A DNA stretch of 8,202 bases. Source: an uncultured Collinsella sp. Lineage in GTDB: Bacteria > Actinomycetota > Coriobacteriia > Coriobacteriales > Coriobacteriaceae. Location of the stretch: positions 1 to 8,202 of the forward strand of contig UQSK01000065.1 of the NCBI GenBank assembly GCA_900543605.1, read 5' to 3'. Position 1 is the first letter of the stretch. Each line of letters begins with the position of its first letter. The position numbers were made by a program, and so were the translations under genes. Shown in pieces: positions 1 through 6,312 of this stretch. The notes under the pieces are model-generated. The model did not search any database. It was not told where the DNA came from and saw only the letters and a program-made list of their open reading frames with translations.

Positions 1-55
1 GGACGCCGCCCTCTCAAGGCGGAGATCACCAGTTCGAATCTGGTACGGGCTACCA
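1..55 (+). tRNA. tRNA-Glu (anticodon CTC), 5' end cut off
   Basis: The 3' two thirds of a tRNA is visible. The anticodon stem CCGCC (6-10) pairs with GGCGG (18-22) around the seven-base loop CTCTCAA (11-17), which puts anticodon CTC at 13-15 and so reads GAG, glutamate. A T-arm follows with stem ACCAG/CTGGT and loop TTCGAAT, then the acceptor strand ACGGGCT, discriminator A and an encoded CCA at 53-55. The D-arm and 5' acceptor strand lie before base 1. A terminator follows 11 bases later, so this is the last gene of its transcript. A tRNA is a common place for a contig to start because such genes recur in a genome. Confidence 0.93.
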
Positions 56-65
56 CGCATCTGAT

Positions 66-98
66 ACCCGGTCTTCCCATGGGAGGCCGGGGTTTTTT
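66..98 (+). terminator. Rho-independent terminator after tRNA-Glu
   Basis: The arms CCCGGTCTTCCC and GGGAGGCCGGG fold into a G+C-rich stem of about 11 bp with a very short loop, followed at once by TTTTTT (93-98). This is the classical intrinsic terminator layout and ends transcription of the tRNA before the membrane-protein gene downstream. Confidence 0.92.
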
Positions 99-167
99 AT
101 TTTCAAACAACCGTCTGCAATTCCCGTTTGAACCAGAGCTTTGCGTTCTGCCTATGGCCCTTACGGG

Positions 168-173
168 TACAAT
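168..173 (+). promoter_or_regulatory. Possible -10 box (TACAAT) for the flippase-family gene
   Basis: TACAAT is one base off the consensus TATAAT and lies 33 bases before the preferred ATG at 207, a sensible leader length. The best -35-like hexamer, TTGCGT at 141-146, is 21 bases away, which is too far for a standard promoter. The assignment is tentative. A promoter is expected somewhere here because the preceding terminator isolates this gene. Confidence 0.3.
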
Positions 174-194
174 ATCCAAGATATTTTGACTGTT

Positions 195-202
195 AGAAGG
201 AG
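195..202 (+). promoter_or_regulatory. Ribosome binding site that fixes the start at 207
   Basis: AGAAGGAG lies four bases before ATG 207. The same frame is open back to a TTG at 141, but that codon has no Shine-Dalgarno sequence and the 22 extra residues look like translated leader, so the internal ATG is preferred. Confidence 0.8.
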
Positions 203-206
203 TCTC

Positions 207-1514
207 ATGACGGAGTCCTCTCAGCATACGTCTAAGCCCCAGGTCGAGGTTGAGGCCTCGGGCGGCGATGACAATAAGAGCGCACGCCGCGGCGCTATCT
301 TTATCGGCGTCGTACTGGTGGGTTATATTGTCTATCTGGTGGTAACCGGGCAGATGGGGCAGTTCTGGGCCGCTATGTCGAGCGTCCAGGCGCCATGGCT
401 CGTTGCTGCATGCTTCTGCATGTTCTTGTACCTCTTCTTTGGCATCGTGGCGTACGCGATTGCCGTTTGGCTCGATCCTAATTCACCCGTCGGCATCCGC
501 GACCTGATTTCGGTCGAGGCGAGCGGCATCTTCTTTGGCAACCTGACGCCCATGATGATGGGCTCGACTCCCGCCCAGATCTACCGCCTGACCAAGGCGG
601 GCCAAAATGTCGGCGAGGCCGGAGCAACGCAGTTCACGCGCTTTATCGTGTACCAGTTTGGTCTCGTTGCCTGGGGCGCTATCCTACTGCTTGCTCGCAT
701 GCCGTTTTTCGCCGAGCGCTATGGCGACATGACGCTGCTGTGCGTCTTTAGCTTTGGCGGGCACTGCTGCATCTTGCTGGGTATCTTTGCCGTCGCGCTC
801 ATGCCTAAGACCGTCACGCGCGTCGCCCATTGCATCATTAATTGGCTCGAGCGCATAGGCGTCTCGTCCACTAAGATCGAGGGTTGGCGCACGTTTGTCG
901 ATGGAGAGATCTACTCCTTCTCCGAGAAGTTCAAGCTTTCAGCCGGACATTTTTCTTCCATGCTGCTCACCGTGTTTATCACCATGCTGCAGCTCGCGTT
1001 TTTCTATCTGGTGCCGTATTTCCTGATGCTTGCCTTTGGCCACCACGAGGTCGACTTTTTCTCGGTCATGGCCGCGAGCGCCTTTGTCCAGCTGCTGAGC
1101 TCTGCGGTTCCCTTGCCCGGTGGAACTGGTGGCGCTGAGGGCGGCTTTGCATTGTTCTTGGGTCATTTCTTTGGGTCGGCTTCGACCGCCGGCTATCTGC
1201 TGTGGCGCCTCATTACGTTTATTGCGCCGACCATTTTGGCTGCACCCCTGCTGGGACTTAAGAGCGCCCACAACGAGAGCATCCATGCGCGCTGGGATCG
1301 TGTGATGCGCAAGCTTGGCCGCACGCCTCAGACGCCCTCTGCGCCCACTAAGCCGCACCCCACGAATGCTGTTACCGTTGATCCCATGAAGCGCGCTCAG
1401 AAGGCTTCTGGGACCGCTAAGCCGGCTCATAAAGCCTATGTGCGCCAGACAGGCGATGGTATTCGCGTATCTCCGTCGGCACTCAATAAGAAGAAGCATC
1501 CTAAGTCGCAGTAG
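207..1514 (+). CDS. Lysylphosphatidylglycerol flippase-like (UPF0104/YbhN/AglD-type) membrane protein
   Basis: A 435-residue polytopic inner-membrane protein. The family covers the flippase half of MprF and related lipid or glycolipid transporters. This protein has no MprF synthase domain, so a role in moving a lipid-linked molecule across the membrane is an inference and the substrate is unknown. After a hydrophilic N-terminus (1-28) there are hydrophobic segments at about 29-48, 62-88, 148-165, 175-200, 250-278, 283-302 and 325-350. Family-type motifs are visible: NLTPMMMGSTPAQIYRL (112-128), and PGGTGGAEGGF (304-314) in the conserved PGGxGxxE position. A basic, Pro/Lys-rich, probably cytoplasmic tail of about 80 residues (from 355) extends beyond the usual membrane core. 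The start at 207 is chosen for its AGAAGGAG ribosome site. The tRNA terminator upstream suggests its own promoter. Phe is coded by TTT somewhat more often than TTC, unlike the importer operon at 4053-8155. Family assignment is fairly sure; function is not. Confidence 0.85.
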   Translation: MTESSQHTSKPQVEVEASGGDDNKSARRGAIFIGVVLVGYIVYLVVTGQMGQFWAAMSSVQAPWLVAACFCMFLYLFFGIVAYAIAVWLDPNSPVGIRDLISVEASGIFFGNLTPMMMGSTPAQIYRLTKAGQNVGEAGATQFTRFIVYQFGLVAWGAILLLARMPFFAERYGDMTLLCVFSFGGHCCILLGIFAVALMPKTVTRVAHCIINWLERIGVSSTKIEGWRTFVDGEIYSFSEKFKLSAGHFSSMLLTVFITMLQLAFFYLVPYFLMLAFGHHEVDFFSVMAASAFVQLLSSAVPLPGGTGGAEGGFALFLGHFFGSASTAGYLLWRLITFIAPTILAAPLLGLKSAHNESIHARWDRVMRKLGRTPQTPSAPTKPHPTNAVTVDPMKRAQKASGTAKPAHKAYVRQTGDGIRVSPSALNKKKHPKSQ

Positions 1515-1563
1515 GGCAGTCGTGCGTTCTTCATGATGCGGGTCATATTTGTGCTGTATGGGG

Positions 1564-1587
1564 GATAATCCTCTTACGTAGATTATC
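1564..1587. promoter_or_regulatory. Inverted repeat, candidate operator of the TetR-type gene
   Basis: GATAATC (1564-1570) and GATTATC (1581-1587) are perfect reverse complements around a 10-base centre. They lie 44 bases upstream of the regulator's ATG at 1631. TetR-family proteins commonly bind such dyads as dimers to repress their own gene, so an autoregulatory operator is a reasonable inference. The left arm also contains GATAAT, a possible -10 box, although no good -35 box is seen 16-18 bases before it. Confidence 0.5.
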
Positions 1588-1616
1588 TCTCATCTGTTGA
1601 TGAATGCTCGCATATC

Positions 1617-1623
1617 GAAGGGA
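1617..1623 (+). promoter_or_regulatory. Ribosome binding site that fixes the start at 1631
   Basis: GAAGGGA ends seven bases before ATG 1631. The in-frame ATG at 1604 lies upstream of this site and has no comparable sequence in front of it, so the shorter protein is preferred. Confidence 0.75.
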
Positions 1624-1630
1624 CACGCCC

Positions 1631-2242
1631 ATGGCAACCAGCAAACCGCGTCTTGATCGTCGCATAGTTCGCAGCCGCAATGCCATCCTTTCGGCTTTCG
1701 AGCGCCTGCTCATGGAAAAGCCGCTGGCAGACATTACGGTGAGTGCCATCGCTCGCGAGGCCAATGTCGACCGCAAGACCTTTTACGTTCACTTTGGTAC
1801 GGTTGACGGCCTGCTTGATGCCATTGCTGTCGATGTGGTGGAGATGATTGTCGACTCGGTCGAGAAAACCCTTGCTTCCATGGACGGCGACACCAACGAG
1901 CGCGCTCTTGGCGCGGCGGCGACCTTCTTTAAAACCGTTAACGAGGCACTGTGCAACAACTTGGTGCTCAATCGTCAGCTGATCGAGAATATTCCGCTCG
2001 ATGATTTTATGGCTCGTCTTCGTGCGCCGCTCGAACGCGAGATTGCCGAGCGCGATCTGCTGCCCCAAGGTCTCAAGGACGAGATGTTCGATTACTATCT
2101 GGCGTTTTTGCTGTCGGGTATTATCGGTATCTATCGCACGTGGGCGTTGTCTGACGGCTCGGTTGCCATCGAGCGCGTCTCGGAGGTTGCCAATGACCTC
2201 ACGCTCAACGGCCTGTCGAGCCTGGAATCTCGCTTCGAATAG
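1631..2242 (+). CDS. TetR/AcrR-family transcriptional regulator (DhaS-like C-terminal domain)
   Basis: A 203-residue protein of normal TetR length. The N-terminus (about 9-56) is the DNA-binding domain: a first helix RIVRSRNAILSAFERLL, then the helix-turn-helix ITVSAIAREANVDRKTFYVHFG (split here as ITVSAIAREANV, 35-46, and DRKTFYVHFG, 47-56), with the family-typical TFYxHF at the end of the recognition helix. The C-terminal part, with YYLAFLLSGIIGIYRTW (155-171), resembles the domain seen in DhaS-type regulators (FxxxGxxGxxxxW). The effector is unknown. A perfect 7-bp dyad at 1564-1587 may be its operator. It lies 116 bases after the flippase-family gene with no clear terminator between them, so the two could be co-transcribed, but the dyad and ribosome site suggest independent control. 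It is convergent with the radical SAM gene. Confidence 0.9.
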   Translation: MATSKPRLDRRIVRSRNAILSAFERLLMEKPLADITVSAIAREANVDRKTFYVHFGTVDGLLDAIAVDVVEMIVDSVEKTLASMDGDTNERALGAAATFFKTVNEALCNNLVLNRQLIENIPLDDFMARLRAPLEREIAERDLLPQGLKDEMFDYYLAFLLSGIIGIYRTWALSDGSVAIERVSEVANDLTLNGLSSLESRFE

Positions 2243-2269
2243 CATTGATAATTCAACAACTTAAAGAAG

Positions 2270-2332
2270 TTGCGGTGGAAAAGGAATCGTTTTGGCTATT
2301 GGAAGGCCGATCTAGTCCCTATTTCACCGCAA
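2270..2332. repeat. Inverted pair of a short intergenic repeat (TTGCGGTGAAATAGG type)
   Basis: TTGCGGTGGAAAAGG (2270-2284) and CCTATTTCACCGCAA (2318-2332) are reverse complements at 13 of 15 positions, separated by 33 bases, so this stretch can fold into a large hairpin in DNA or RNA. The right arm, read on the minus strand and extended to 2337, matches 3997-4015 at 18 of 19 positions. This marks it as a dispersed repeat rather than a chance stem. It lies in the convergent gap between the TetR-type gene and the radical SAM gene. Confidence 0.7.
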
Positions 2333-2357
2333 TTTAGGAAAACTGTTTTGATGGTAA

Positions 2358-2406
2358 GGCGGAGCAGCCCCGAAGATGAGCCTCGAGACTGCTCCGCTTC
2401 ATTTCT
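2358..2406. terminator. Hairpin between convergent genes, probable terminator
   Basis: GCGGAGCAG (2359-2367) and CTGCTCCGC (2389-2397) form a perfect 9-bp stem, extendable by a G-T pair, with a 21-base loop. On the plus strand it is followed by TTCATTTCT, a weak T-rich run. It lies between the stop at 2242 (+) and the stop at 2431 (-), where a terminator serving one or both genes is expected. The minus side lacks a T run directly after the stem, so bidirectional activity is uncertain. Confidence 0.5.
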
Positions 2407-2430
2407 GAGCGTTTGTCATGTAGGGCAGCA

Positions 2431-3864
2431 TTAATCGCCGTTTTTGAGTGTGCGGCCCTGTTTTTCGAACTTGTGCATGTCGCTATCGGCCATACCTTGT
2501 GACTTATCCTCGTGACGCTTGGCGTATAGCGGATCGTCGGTGTCGTTCCAGATGCGGTCGGCGACAGGTGACCATGCCTCGGCGGCAGCTTGGGTCTTTT
2601 CGCGCAGCTGCTCGGGTGACTCCTTCTCGATAAGATCAGTGCTCATTGCGCCACTCTCGGCGACGATTTTGGGCAGCACGTCGGGATTCTCGAGCATGGG
2701 GCATGGTTTGAGGTAGTTGTCGTTGAACGGCATGTTTTCGTAGTACTTCATAAAGAGGGGAGAGCGCAGCGCGTCGAGTAAGCTCACATCGTGGATGTTG
2801 GCGTTTGAGTAGTGGATGAACACGCACGGCTCCACGTCTCCGGCGGCGTTGATGTGCAGGTAGCGGCGACCTCCGGCGATACATCCGCCTACAAACTCGC
2901 CATCGTTTTGAAAGTCGAGCGTAAACAGCGGCTTCTTCTCGCGCATTTCACGGATAAAGTGATACATGTGCTCGCGCTGCTTGGGCGTGGGCATGAGCTC
3001 GGGGGTTGCGTTGCGGCCAACCGGCATAAAGTGGAAGTACCAGCAGAAGAGTGCTCCCTCGCCGATCATCCAGTCCATGTTCTCCTCGGTAGCAACCGTA
3101 TCGGCATTGGCGCTGGTCCAACAGGTGGAGATACCAAACGGTAAGTCGCGCTCGCGCAGGAGTTTCATGGCGTGCTCGATCTTTGCGTAGGTGCCCTCGC
3201 CGCGACGGGCGTCGGTGGTGTGCTCATTGCCCTCGGCGCTGATGGCGGGGACAAAATTACCTACGCGAATCATATCGTCGCAGAAGGCCTCGTCGATCAG
3301 CGTGGAGTTGGTAAAGCACAGGAATGCGCAGTCCTGGTGCTTCTCGCAAATCCGGATGAGGTCCCGCTTGCGCACCAATGGCTCGCCACCAGTGTAGATG
3401 TAGATGTGGGTACCCAGAGCTTTGCCCTGCGTAACAATAGAGTCTATGTCTTCGAACGAGAGATTCTGCTTATAGCCATACTCGGCGGCCCAGCAGCCCG
3501 TGCAATGCAGGTTGCAGGCGCTCGTGGGATCGAGCAGGATGGCCCACGGAACGTTGCACTGGTACTTTTCGCGGTTCTTTTCTTGCTCTGGCCAAGCAAG
3601 CAGGTTGGCGTCGACAATGAGGGTCTTAAGCAGTTTGGTTCGCATCTGGGGATTAAGGCTGAACACACGCATGATCAGGTCATACCAATTGCCGCGGCTC
3701 TTGATGACATTGGTGAATGCCTCTCGCTGTACAGGAAATACGCGATTGGGGACCAGCTTGTTCACGAGGTCCATGATTTTGTCGATGTTTTCTTGCGGGT
3801 TGTCGTCGAGATAATCGATGAGCTTGTTAAGCGCCGCACGCTCTGCTGACTGTGTAAGCGACAT
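2431..3864 (-). CDS. Radical SAM protein with C-terminal cysteine-rich region
   Basis: A 477-residue cytoplasmic radical S-adenosylmethionine enzyme. The [4Fe-4S]-binding motif CNLHCTGC gives C117, C121 and C124 in the canonical CxxxCxxC spacing, and the SAM-contacting GGEP is at 159-162. The core barrel runs from about 107 to 320. The C-terminal part carries further cysteines (C328 in GGCIAGGRRYLHINAAGD, C347 in EPCVF, C388 in KPCPM). This resembles a SPASM-like auxiliary-cluster region, but I see fewer cysteines than a full SPASM set. The 105-residue N-terminal helical region has no motif I recognise. The substrate is unknown; no precursor peptide or partner enzyme lies beside it. ATG 3864 is preceded by AAAGGA (complement of 3872-3877), a good ribosome site. 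On the minus strand a TATTAT (complement of 3897-3902) could be a -10 box. Codon choice is like that of the two plus-strand genes and unlike the importer operon. Confidence 0.92.
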   Translation of the reverse strand: MSLTQSAERAALNKLIDYLDDNPQENIDKIMDLVNKLVPNRVFPVQREAFTNVIKSRGNWYDLIMRVFSLNPQMRTKLLKTLIVDANLLAWPEQEKNREKYQCNVPWAILLDPTSACNLHCTGCWAAEYGYKQNLSFEDIDSIVTQGKALGTHIYIYTGGEPLVRKRDLIRICEKHQDCAFLCFTNSTLIDEAFCDDMIRVGNFVPAISAEGNEHTTDARRGEGTYAKIEHAMKLLRERDLPFGISTCWTSANADTVATEENMDWMIGEGALFCWYFHFMPVGRNATPELMPTPKQREHMYHFIREMREKKPLFTLDFQNDGEFVGGCIAGGRRYLHINAAGDVEPCVFIHYSNANIHDVSLLDALRSPLFMKYYENMPFNDNYLKPCPMLENPDVLPKIVAESGAMSTDLIEKESPEQLREKTQAAAEAWSPVADRIWNDTDDPLYAKRHEDKSQGMADSDMHKFEKQGRTLKNGD

Positions 3865-4052
3865 GGGTATATCCTTTCACGTGCGCCTTGTGTGTGATAA
3901 TACCCACTTGTGGATTAAACGAAGTCTAAAGATTTGTAATGTGTCTATTCAACGAATCAATTTAATTTGGGGTGAAGCGTTATACGCCGACACCTTCTAA
4001 GTTGCGGTGAAATAGTGTCAGATGGGGATGCGGACGATTTCTTGGACCGCGC
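3865..4052. other. Intergenic region upstream of the radical SAM gene
   Basis: An A+T-richer gap of 188 bases between the end of the importer operon and the radical SAM start, both on the minus strand. It holds the radical SAM ribosome site (3872-3877), a possible -10 (3897-3902), an 11-base palindrome ATTCAACGAAT (3947-3957), a small dyad GCGTTATACGC (3977-3987) and the repeat copy at 3997-4015. I see no hairpin with a T run that would end the importer transcript here, so read-through into the radical SAM gene cannot be excluded. Confidence 0.6.
3997..4015 (+). repeat. Second locus of the TTGCGGTGAAATAG repeat
   Basis: CTAAGTTGCGGTGAAATAG here matches the reverse complement of 2319-2337 with a single mismatch, and the first 11 bases of the core also recur at 2267-2277 (AAGTTGCGGTG). 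Copies therefore flank the radical SAM gene on both sides. Short dispersed intergenic elements of this kind are often REP-like or carry transcription-end hairpins. Its function is not evident. Confidence 0.7.
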
Positions 4053-5267
4053 CTAGGCGTATCCATTGGAATCCTCCGATGCGTCTTCGCACGCTCGCAT
4101 GACCTCGATACCATGCGAGCGTGCGAACTCGACGAGCTCTGCGTTGCGGGCGTTTATGGTGCCGAAGGCGGCGGGGCACACGATAAGGCGCGTGCAGTGG
4201 ACGAGGAGCTCTTTGGCGCGGGCTATGGTTTTATCCCCGATCGGCTCGAAGGCGCGCTCGGCCACGCATTCCGTCGCCAGGTCGCGCGCGAGCTCGCAGT
4301 CGATGTCCCCTTCATGCAGAACGCCCGCGTAGAACGCCTTGGCCTGCCGGATGAGCTGGCGAAACACAGCCGACCCCGTACCTGCGCCGGCGATGACGAA
4401 CGTGTGCGCATCGCCGTGCGGGCGCCCAATTTCCACGCTGCCGAAGCGCTCGTTGAAGGTGCCATGTTGCAGGCCGTAGAGCTCGCCAATCGTCTCGCGC
4501 GTGAATATGTCCTCGGGTGCGCCGGCGCGGAAGACCCGGCCGTCCTTCACGCAAATCACCTTGTCGGCGCTTTTCTGCGCGAGCTCGAGTTCGTGGATGG
4601 ACATGATGACAGCAACATTCCGCGATTTCGCAAGGTGGCGAAGTATTCGTAGCAGGTCGATCTGGTAGCGGATATCGAGATACGACGTGGGCTCGTCGAG
4701 CACGAGCACGCGCGGATCCTGCGCGATGGCGCGTGCGAGCATGACGCGCTGGCGTTGCCCGTCGCTTATCTGCATGAAGTCGCGCTCGGCAAGCTCTTCC
4801 ACATGTGCGGTTTTCATGGCCTCGTCGACCCGATTATGGTCGTTGGGCGTGAGTGTGCCCATTCGCCCGGTGTGGGGATGCCTTCCCGCCTCTACGATAT
4901 CGCGGCAGGTGAGGAGCTCGGTCCGGGGGCGATCTGTCAGCATAACGGCAAGGTTCCTTGCGAACTCCGCCGTCTTCCATCGGGAAATCTCCCGCCCGTC
5001 GAGCTCGACCGCGCCGGCAAGCGGTGCCAGATGGCGTGTGATGGTTTTCAAGATGGTCGACTTGCCCGAGCCGTTCGGCCCGATGAGCGCCACGACGTCG
5101 CCCGCGTGAACCTCCAGATCGACGCCTTCGACTACGACCTTCTTGTCGTAGCCCGCCGACAGGTCGCTTATGCGGAAAAGCGGCGCTCCTTCAGCCTGCG
5201 TTTCGACCGGGGTTTCGAGGTTCGACTCCCCTCCGAGCGTTTTGGTCCGCGGCACGAATTCCCCCAT
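4053..5267 (-). CDS. ABC transporter ATPase of the FecE/BtuD type with C-terminal extension
   Basis: A 404-residue cytoplasmic ATPase that should power the FecCD permease encoded just before it. After a linker of about 30 residues, the nucleotide-binding domain (about 31-270) shows Walker A GPNGSGKST (63-71), signature ISDGQ (167-171, in place of LSGGQ), Walker B VLVLDEPT (187-194), D-loop SYLD (195-198) and the switch His in SIHE (H225). At the Q-loop position it reads AVMLTDRP (107-114) with no glutamine; I recall similar TDR/TEK sequences in one siderophore/heme/cobalamin clade. Typical FecE proteins are about 250-270 residues. Here an extra domain of about 120 residues (286-395) begins with HTFVIAGAGTGSAVF, a glycine-rich loop after a beta strand, suggesting a Rossmann-like fold, perhaps regulatory. 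The ATG directly abuts the permease stop (TAGATG) with GAGG upstream, so coupling is likely. Phe codons are almost all TTC. A long inverted repeat lies in the last codons. Confidence 0.9.
   Translation of the reverse strand: MGEFVPRTKTLGGESNLETPVETQAEGAPLFRISDLSAGYDKKVVVEGVDLEVHAGDVVALIGPNGSGKSTILKTITRHLAPLAGAVELDGREISRWKTAEFARNLAVMLTDRPRTELLTCRDIVEAGRHPHTGRMGTLTPNDHNRVDEAMKTAHVEELAERDFMQISDGQRQRVMLARAIAQDPRVLVLDEPTSYLDIRYQIDLLRILRHLAKSRNVAVIMSIHELELAQKSADKVICVKDGRVFRAGAPEDIFTRETIGELYGLQHGTFNERFGSVEIGRPHGDAHTFVIAGAGTGSAVFRQLIRQAKAFYAGVLHEGDIDCELARDLATECVAERAFEPIGDKTIARAKELLVHCTRLIVCPAAFGTINARNAELVEFARSHGIEVMRACEDASEDSNGYA
4086..4127. repeat. Perfect 16-bp inverted repeat within the 3' end of the ATPase gene
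   Basis: TTCGCACGCTCGCATG (4086-4101) and CATGCGAGCGTGCGAA (4112-4127) are exact reverse complements with a 10-base loop. The RNA stem would be very stable. It lies about 30 bases before the stop codon of the last importer gene and encodes the region around FARSHGIEVMRACE. No T run follows, so it is not a standard intrinsic terminator. Roles could include protecting the operon's 3' end or slowing ribosomes or polymerase. Confidence 0.85.
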
Positions 5268-6308
5268 CTACCTCACCCGCTTCTTCAACATGAGCGCGAT
5301 AACCACCGGCGCGCCGAAGATGGCGGTGACGGCGCTGATGGAAAGCTCGACGGGAGAGAACAGCGTGCGCGCGATCAAATCGCAGCCCGCGCAGAAGATG
5401 GCGCCTCCCAAGAAGCACGCAGGAATCACGCGGATGGGCTTCGACGACTTCAGCGCCGACTTTACGAGATGCGGAACCGCGATGCCTACGAACGACACCG
5501 GACCAGCGAACGCGGTCACGCAGGCGGAGAGCATGCTCGCTAGAAGGACGAGCACCATGCGGAAGCGTGCGACGTTCACGCCGACGCTTTTCGCATAGGC
5601 TTCTCCCAGCTGGAAGGCGGAAAGGGGCTTCGATATCGCGAATACGCATGCGCTCACGGTAATCACCACGACCGCGATGACCGCGACGTCGTCCCAGCTC
5701 GAACCCGAGAAGCTACCCAAAGACCAGTTGTGCAGGTTCACGATGGACTGGTCGTCGGCGAAGGCGATGAGGAAGTTCGTCGCCGCCGAGCAGATGTATC
5801 CCACCATGACGCCCGCCACGATGAGCATGGCCATGGAACTTATGCGCCGTGCGATGAGGAGCACGAAGCCGATGGTGACAAGCGAGCCCAGAAACGCTGC
5901 GGCCACCATGGCCGGCGAGGACATGGCCTGGTTCGCGCCCAGAAGTACGATCATCGTAAGCGCGACGACGAACTTTGCGCCCGAGGAGACGCCCAAGATG
6001 AACGGGTCGGCGATGGGGTTGTTAAAAAACGTCTGCAGCAGGAACCCGGAGAGCGAAAGTGCCCCGCCGAGAAGCACGGCTGAAAGCACGCGCGGCAGGC
6101 GAATCTCCCAGATGACCTGGCTTTCCATGGAATTGGCCGCGCCGCCCGAAAGGATGCCGAGGATGTGGTCTGCGGGCACGAGCACGCTCCCGATGCACAG
6201 GTTGGCCCCGACGAGCACGATGAGGGCAACAGCTAGCAGCGCCGTCACGACGCGACACCGCGCGGCGCGCCCCGATTCGTCGTATGCCATGGAAAGCCGG
6301 CTTCTCAT
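5268..6308 (-). CDS. FecCD/BtuC-family ABC transporter permease
   Basis: A 346-residue integral membrane permease for import of a metal chelate such as iron-siderophore, heme or cobalamin; it normally works as a homodimer. About ten hydrophobic segments fit the BtuC fold. Family motifs are RLPRVLSAVLLGGALSLSG (70-88), NPIADPFILGVSSGA (97-111), the ATPase-contact loop region GPVSFVGIAVPHLVK (269-283), and SPVELSISAVTAIFGAP (318-334) near the C-terminus. I chose ATG 6308, four bases after the stop of the binding-protein gene. The binding-protein gene itself starts at the same distance from its upstream stop, and both junctions read CGCCATG. A TTG at 6320, overlapping the upstream stop, would add four residues; the GAGG before it is too close. 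The next gene's ATG abuts this stop. The three importer parts are complete here: receptor, one permease and one ATPase. Confidence 0.93.
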   Translation of the reverse strand: MRSRLSMAYDESGRAARCRVVTALLAVALIVLVGANLCIGSVLVPADHILGILSGGAANSMESQVIWEIRLPRVLSAVLLGGALSLSGFLLQTFFNNPIADPFILGVSSGAKFVVALTMIVLLGANQAMSSPAMVAAAFLGSLVTIGFVLLIARRISSMAMLIVAGVMVGYICSAATNFLIAFADDQSIVNLHNWSLGSFSGSSWDDVAVIAVVVITVSACVFAISKPLSAFQLGEAYAKSVGVNVARFRMVLVLLASMLSACVTAFAGPVSFVGIAVPHLVKSALKSSKPIRVIPACFLGGAIFCAGCDLIARTLFSPVELSISAVTAIFGAPVVIALMLKKRVR

Positions 6309-6312
6309 GGCG

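Noticed and set aside
102..132. Inverted repeat TTCAAAC-N17-GTTTGAA between the tRNA terminator and the flippase gene.
   Set aside because: Seven bases per arm in an A+T-rich spacer can arise by chance, and it lies upstream of the likely promoter; no supporting context.
1583..2245. Open frame of about 220 codons antisense to the TetR-type gene.
   Set aside because: It lies fully opposite a gene with a clear helix-turn-helix domain and ribosome site; long antisense frames are common in G+C-rich coding sequence.
3172..3849. Open frame of about 225 codons antisense to the radical SAM gene.
   Set aside because: The minus strand encodes an intact radical SAM enzyme with conserved motifs; the plus-strand product has no recognisable features.
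3947..3957. Palindrome ATTCAACGAAT, considered as an FNR-like or similar regulator site.
   Set aside because: The arms are only four bases and do not fit the TTGAT-N4-ATCAA layout.
4755..5543. Plus-strand open frame across the ATPase and permease genes.
   Set aside because: It spans the junction of two well-supported minus-strand genes and encodes a charged, low-complexity product with no domain.
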